From RUG11551 sp045586185 (lineage in GTDB: Bacteria > Planctomycetota > Planctomycetia > Pirellulales > Thermoguttaceae), in assembly GCA_045586185.1 (NCBI GenBank), contig JAZMZV010000197.1:1-6125 (forward strand): a DNA stretch of 6,125 nucleotides, in the 5' to 3' direction. Position 1 is the stretch's first letter. Every line of letters begins with the position of its first letter. A model generated the notes under the pieces. That model was not told where the DNA came from. It saw only the letters and a program-made list of their open reading frames with translations, and searched no databases. Below are positions 5,401-6,125 of the stretch, piece by piece. Position numbers and translations under genes: made by a program.

Positions 5401-6125
5401 CATTGGGCGGATATTCTGTTTGTATGCGTTGACGTCGTCTTTAAAATGACGGTCAAACTGAGATCGAATGTATCGAATTACGCCATTGGGCAAGTTGCGA
5501 ATGTCGTCGAGCGTAAACGAGTTTTTCTTCAAATCGCGAAAGACCATTTCCGGGTACAGGAACGTTCCCTCCGATTTTTCCTGAAGAATTACCACCATCT
5601 CTTCCGAAAACGGCAGATTCATTTCCGTTAATTCGCTGCGAATGTACCCCTGAATGTCGTTGACGTTTTCATTGTCGTCGAATGGGATTGGTTCATATTC
5701 CGAAAACGTTCCATTAAGAACGACGTCTTGATCTCGAGACGTGATGAAGAAACATATCCACGGCGGCAAATTGTCCAGATTTTGGCTGATTAGCTCTGCG
5801 ATTTCATTGCGATTGTTCTCCGTCGCTTCGTCCAGAGCGTCTACCAGAATCCATTGAGTCGCCCGTCCCCCGTCGATATCGTCTGACAACAAATCGACAA
5901 CCAGCGTTTTAAACAGCGTTTGCGGGTCGCCGGTTTGCAGATTAATTTCGTCCTGATTCTCCGTGAGATAGCTTAGCAGCTTTCCCCGATACGAGGAATT
6001 CGCCTGTGCCAGCTGATATGCAACGGACTTTATAAACGTTTGCGGTTTATGGGTGACGCTTTGGTTGTACTCAATAAAATACGCAGCGCTGATAGCGTAA
6101 TAATATCGATAAAGCAGCTCCGCCG
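2455..6125 (-). CDS. NACHT-type STAND NTPase with 15 WD40-like repeats, 5'-truncated by the window edge
   Basis: The frame is open from the TAG at 2455-2457 to the window edge: 1222 residues visible, N terminus missing. The TTG at 5890-5892 is not the start, because the 77 codons before it encode conserved NACHT sequence (THKPQTFIKSVAYQLAQ). In order, on visible numbering: P-loop NTPase core with Walker B WILVDALDEA (91-100) and sensor-like FFITSRD (125-131); EGTFLYPEMV (185-194); a winged-helix region ending PFHKSVIDY (293-301); an APAF1-like helical region (about 361-462, including DFAFLMKRLR); 15 WD40-like repeats (495-1113); and a tail that appears to add one degenerate closing blade (ARWNSP to FVEFLQLN, about 1150-1181). 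STAND proteins are molecular switches: repeats sense a ligand, the ATPase oligomerises, and an N-terminal domain acts. Walker A and effector lie outside, so the output is unknown. An immune or programmed-death role is inference. No frameshift seen. Confidence 0.92.
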   Translation of the reverse strand, partial: AELLYRYYYAISAAYFIEYNQSVTHKPQTFIKSVAYQLAQANSSYRGKLLSYLTENQDEINLQTGDPQTLFKTLVVDLLSDDIDGGRATQWILVDALDEATENNRNEIAELISQNLDNLPPWICFFITSRDQDVVLNGTFSEYEPIPFDDNENVNDIQGYIRSELTEMNLPFSEEMVVILQEKSEGTFLYPEMVFRDLKKNSFTLDDIRNLPNGVIRYIRSQFDRHFKDDVNAYKQNIRPMLGYILTSCEPIPRAVLKYCLGMKRDSELDDRLEQLGTFFIQSGLTDEDTVVPFHKSVIDYCFDKNSSGNYCIYPEEANEDFSNRGLGLYKTGALQWMTRTDEEPDTVQRYFLTWLPLHLLNANQTKETADALSDFAFLMKRLRYGNVERIILDYILFREALKGVTKDSSAYFDVICGNAHYLRRNSEDNPAYKIMLQIATEVADDCPVTIAAERWLNPKEGDSPCNWFWLNKVRRPKEYQPNPCKLVIENAGDHVLLLSNGDVLSWDNWKSNDHNLYIWDLETCVCKAVLEGHTDYIEDAIELSSGDILSWSWDHTLHLWSLDGKSKSVLKGHSDYIDGAIELNSGNILSWCNNYNGCKDHTMRIWSSEGVCKAVLEGFDNNIVGAIELSSGDILSWSENDTTLRLWSPSGECKTEIKGHTDDIIGALELNSGDILSWSYDYTMRIWSLSGFCKAVLEGHADYVRKVIKLSSGDFLSLCDVFSDDHTICLWSPVGKCKAVMEGHTLGVNGVIELSSDTILSWSKDTTLRLWALDGTCKAVMEGHTGGVDGAIKISSGDILSWSSDLTLRLWYNDGSSKSLEGHTWFIKGAIELQSGDILSWSDVDDNTIRIWTADDAYKDHEGHKWLVDGTIELRSGDILSWSHGCNNNLCLWSPEGVCKTVLEGHASGVYGAIELSSGDILSWSSDNTMRMWTPDGESKMVLEGHANYVIGAIELGSGDILSWSWDCTLRIWSPDGECKAILRGLNFYVKNVIELRSGYILSWNDDFRDNKLSLWSSDGTSITVLEGHSNRVNGAIELRSGDILSWSDDKTLRIWSPDGICKAVLKGHTDTVRGVRELSSGDFLLGSWRDYPLRIWTSDGTCKDIIESDNPQYDSYYSLFFPRQVHDQFYAKESSWGIEFQYDFKPIARWNSPSCDSRFVGDCRLCVWYGRFVEFLQLNYGNHMSVSFDQTHQFLAGEIDESQLVTYVLEQKGTEIPKTE
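2785..4641 (-). repeat. tandem array of 15 WD40-like coding repeats (about 120 bp unit)
   Basis: Units run from 4641 down to 2785, with boundaries at 4641, 4509, 4389, 4251, 4128, 4008, 3876, 3756, 3639, 3516, 3390, 3270, 3150, 3021 and 2901. They are 39-46 residues long; six are exactly 40. The framework is GAIELSSGDILSWS, then a variable loop, TLRLWSPDG, then CKAVLEGH. The usual WD dipeptide is nearly always W-S or W-T here, and GH is lost in units 3, 12 and 15. DNA conservation is high: the 26 bases at 3767-3792 recur unchanged at 3887-3912, exactly 120 bp away. Fifteen units plus the closing blade would make about two beta-propellers. Confidence 0.92.

Overview
The window holds three genes, all on the minus strand. 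In transcription order they are the 3' part of a very large STAND-type NACHT ATPase with a C-terminal array of 15 WD40-like repeats (2455 to the window edge, 5' end missing), a 41-residue membrane microprotein (2058-2183), and a 601-residue sodium:solute symporter (204-2009). The microprotein closely resembles the small accessory proteins known to sit beside SSS-family symporters. It is read in a different frame from the longer open frame that covers it, so a length-based ORF caller would miss it.

Organism: bacterial. Large NACHT-WD40 proteins, an SSS symporter with a microprotein partner, short CGCAGA-type repeats and medium GC content would fit a member of the Planctomycetota/Verrucomicrobiota/Lentisphaerota group, with a planctomycete my first guess. 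No rRNA or universal marker gene is present, so this is only a weak inference.

Layout. 1-203 is non-coding: an AT-rich stretch, then two imperfect 20-bp direct repeats on either side of a 10-bp-stem hairpin. 204-2183 is a probable two-gene transport operon with a good sigma70-like promoter at 2237-2264, a strong Shine-Dalgarno (GGAGG) for the microprotein and almost none for the symporter. 2184-2454 is an intergenic region containing that promoter, a direct repeat over its -35 box, a cluster of CGCAGA repeats and a three-tier hairpin (2349-2405) just after the NACHT gene stop codon. 2455-6125 is the NACHT-WD40 gene.

How the parts work together: microprotein and symporter probably form one Na+-coupled uptake unit for an unidentified organic solute. 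The NACHT-WD40 protein has the architecture of signal-transducing NTPases with numerous domains (STAND), many of which are immune or conflict sensors. Its repeats are nearly identical in the framework and differ at a few positions, as expected of a recognition surface that diversifies by recombination. Its N-terminal effector and Walker A loop lie beyond the window. Nothing visible links it functionally to the transport operon.
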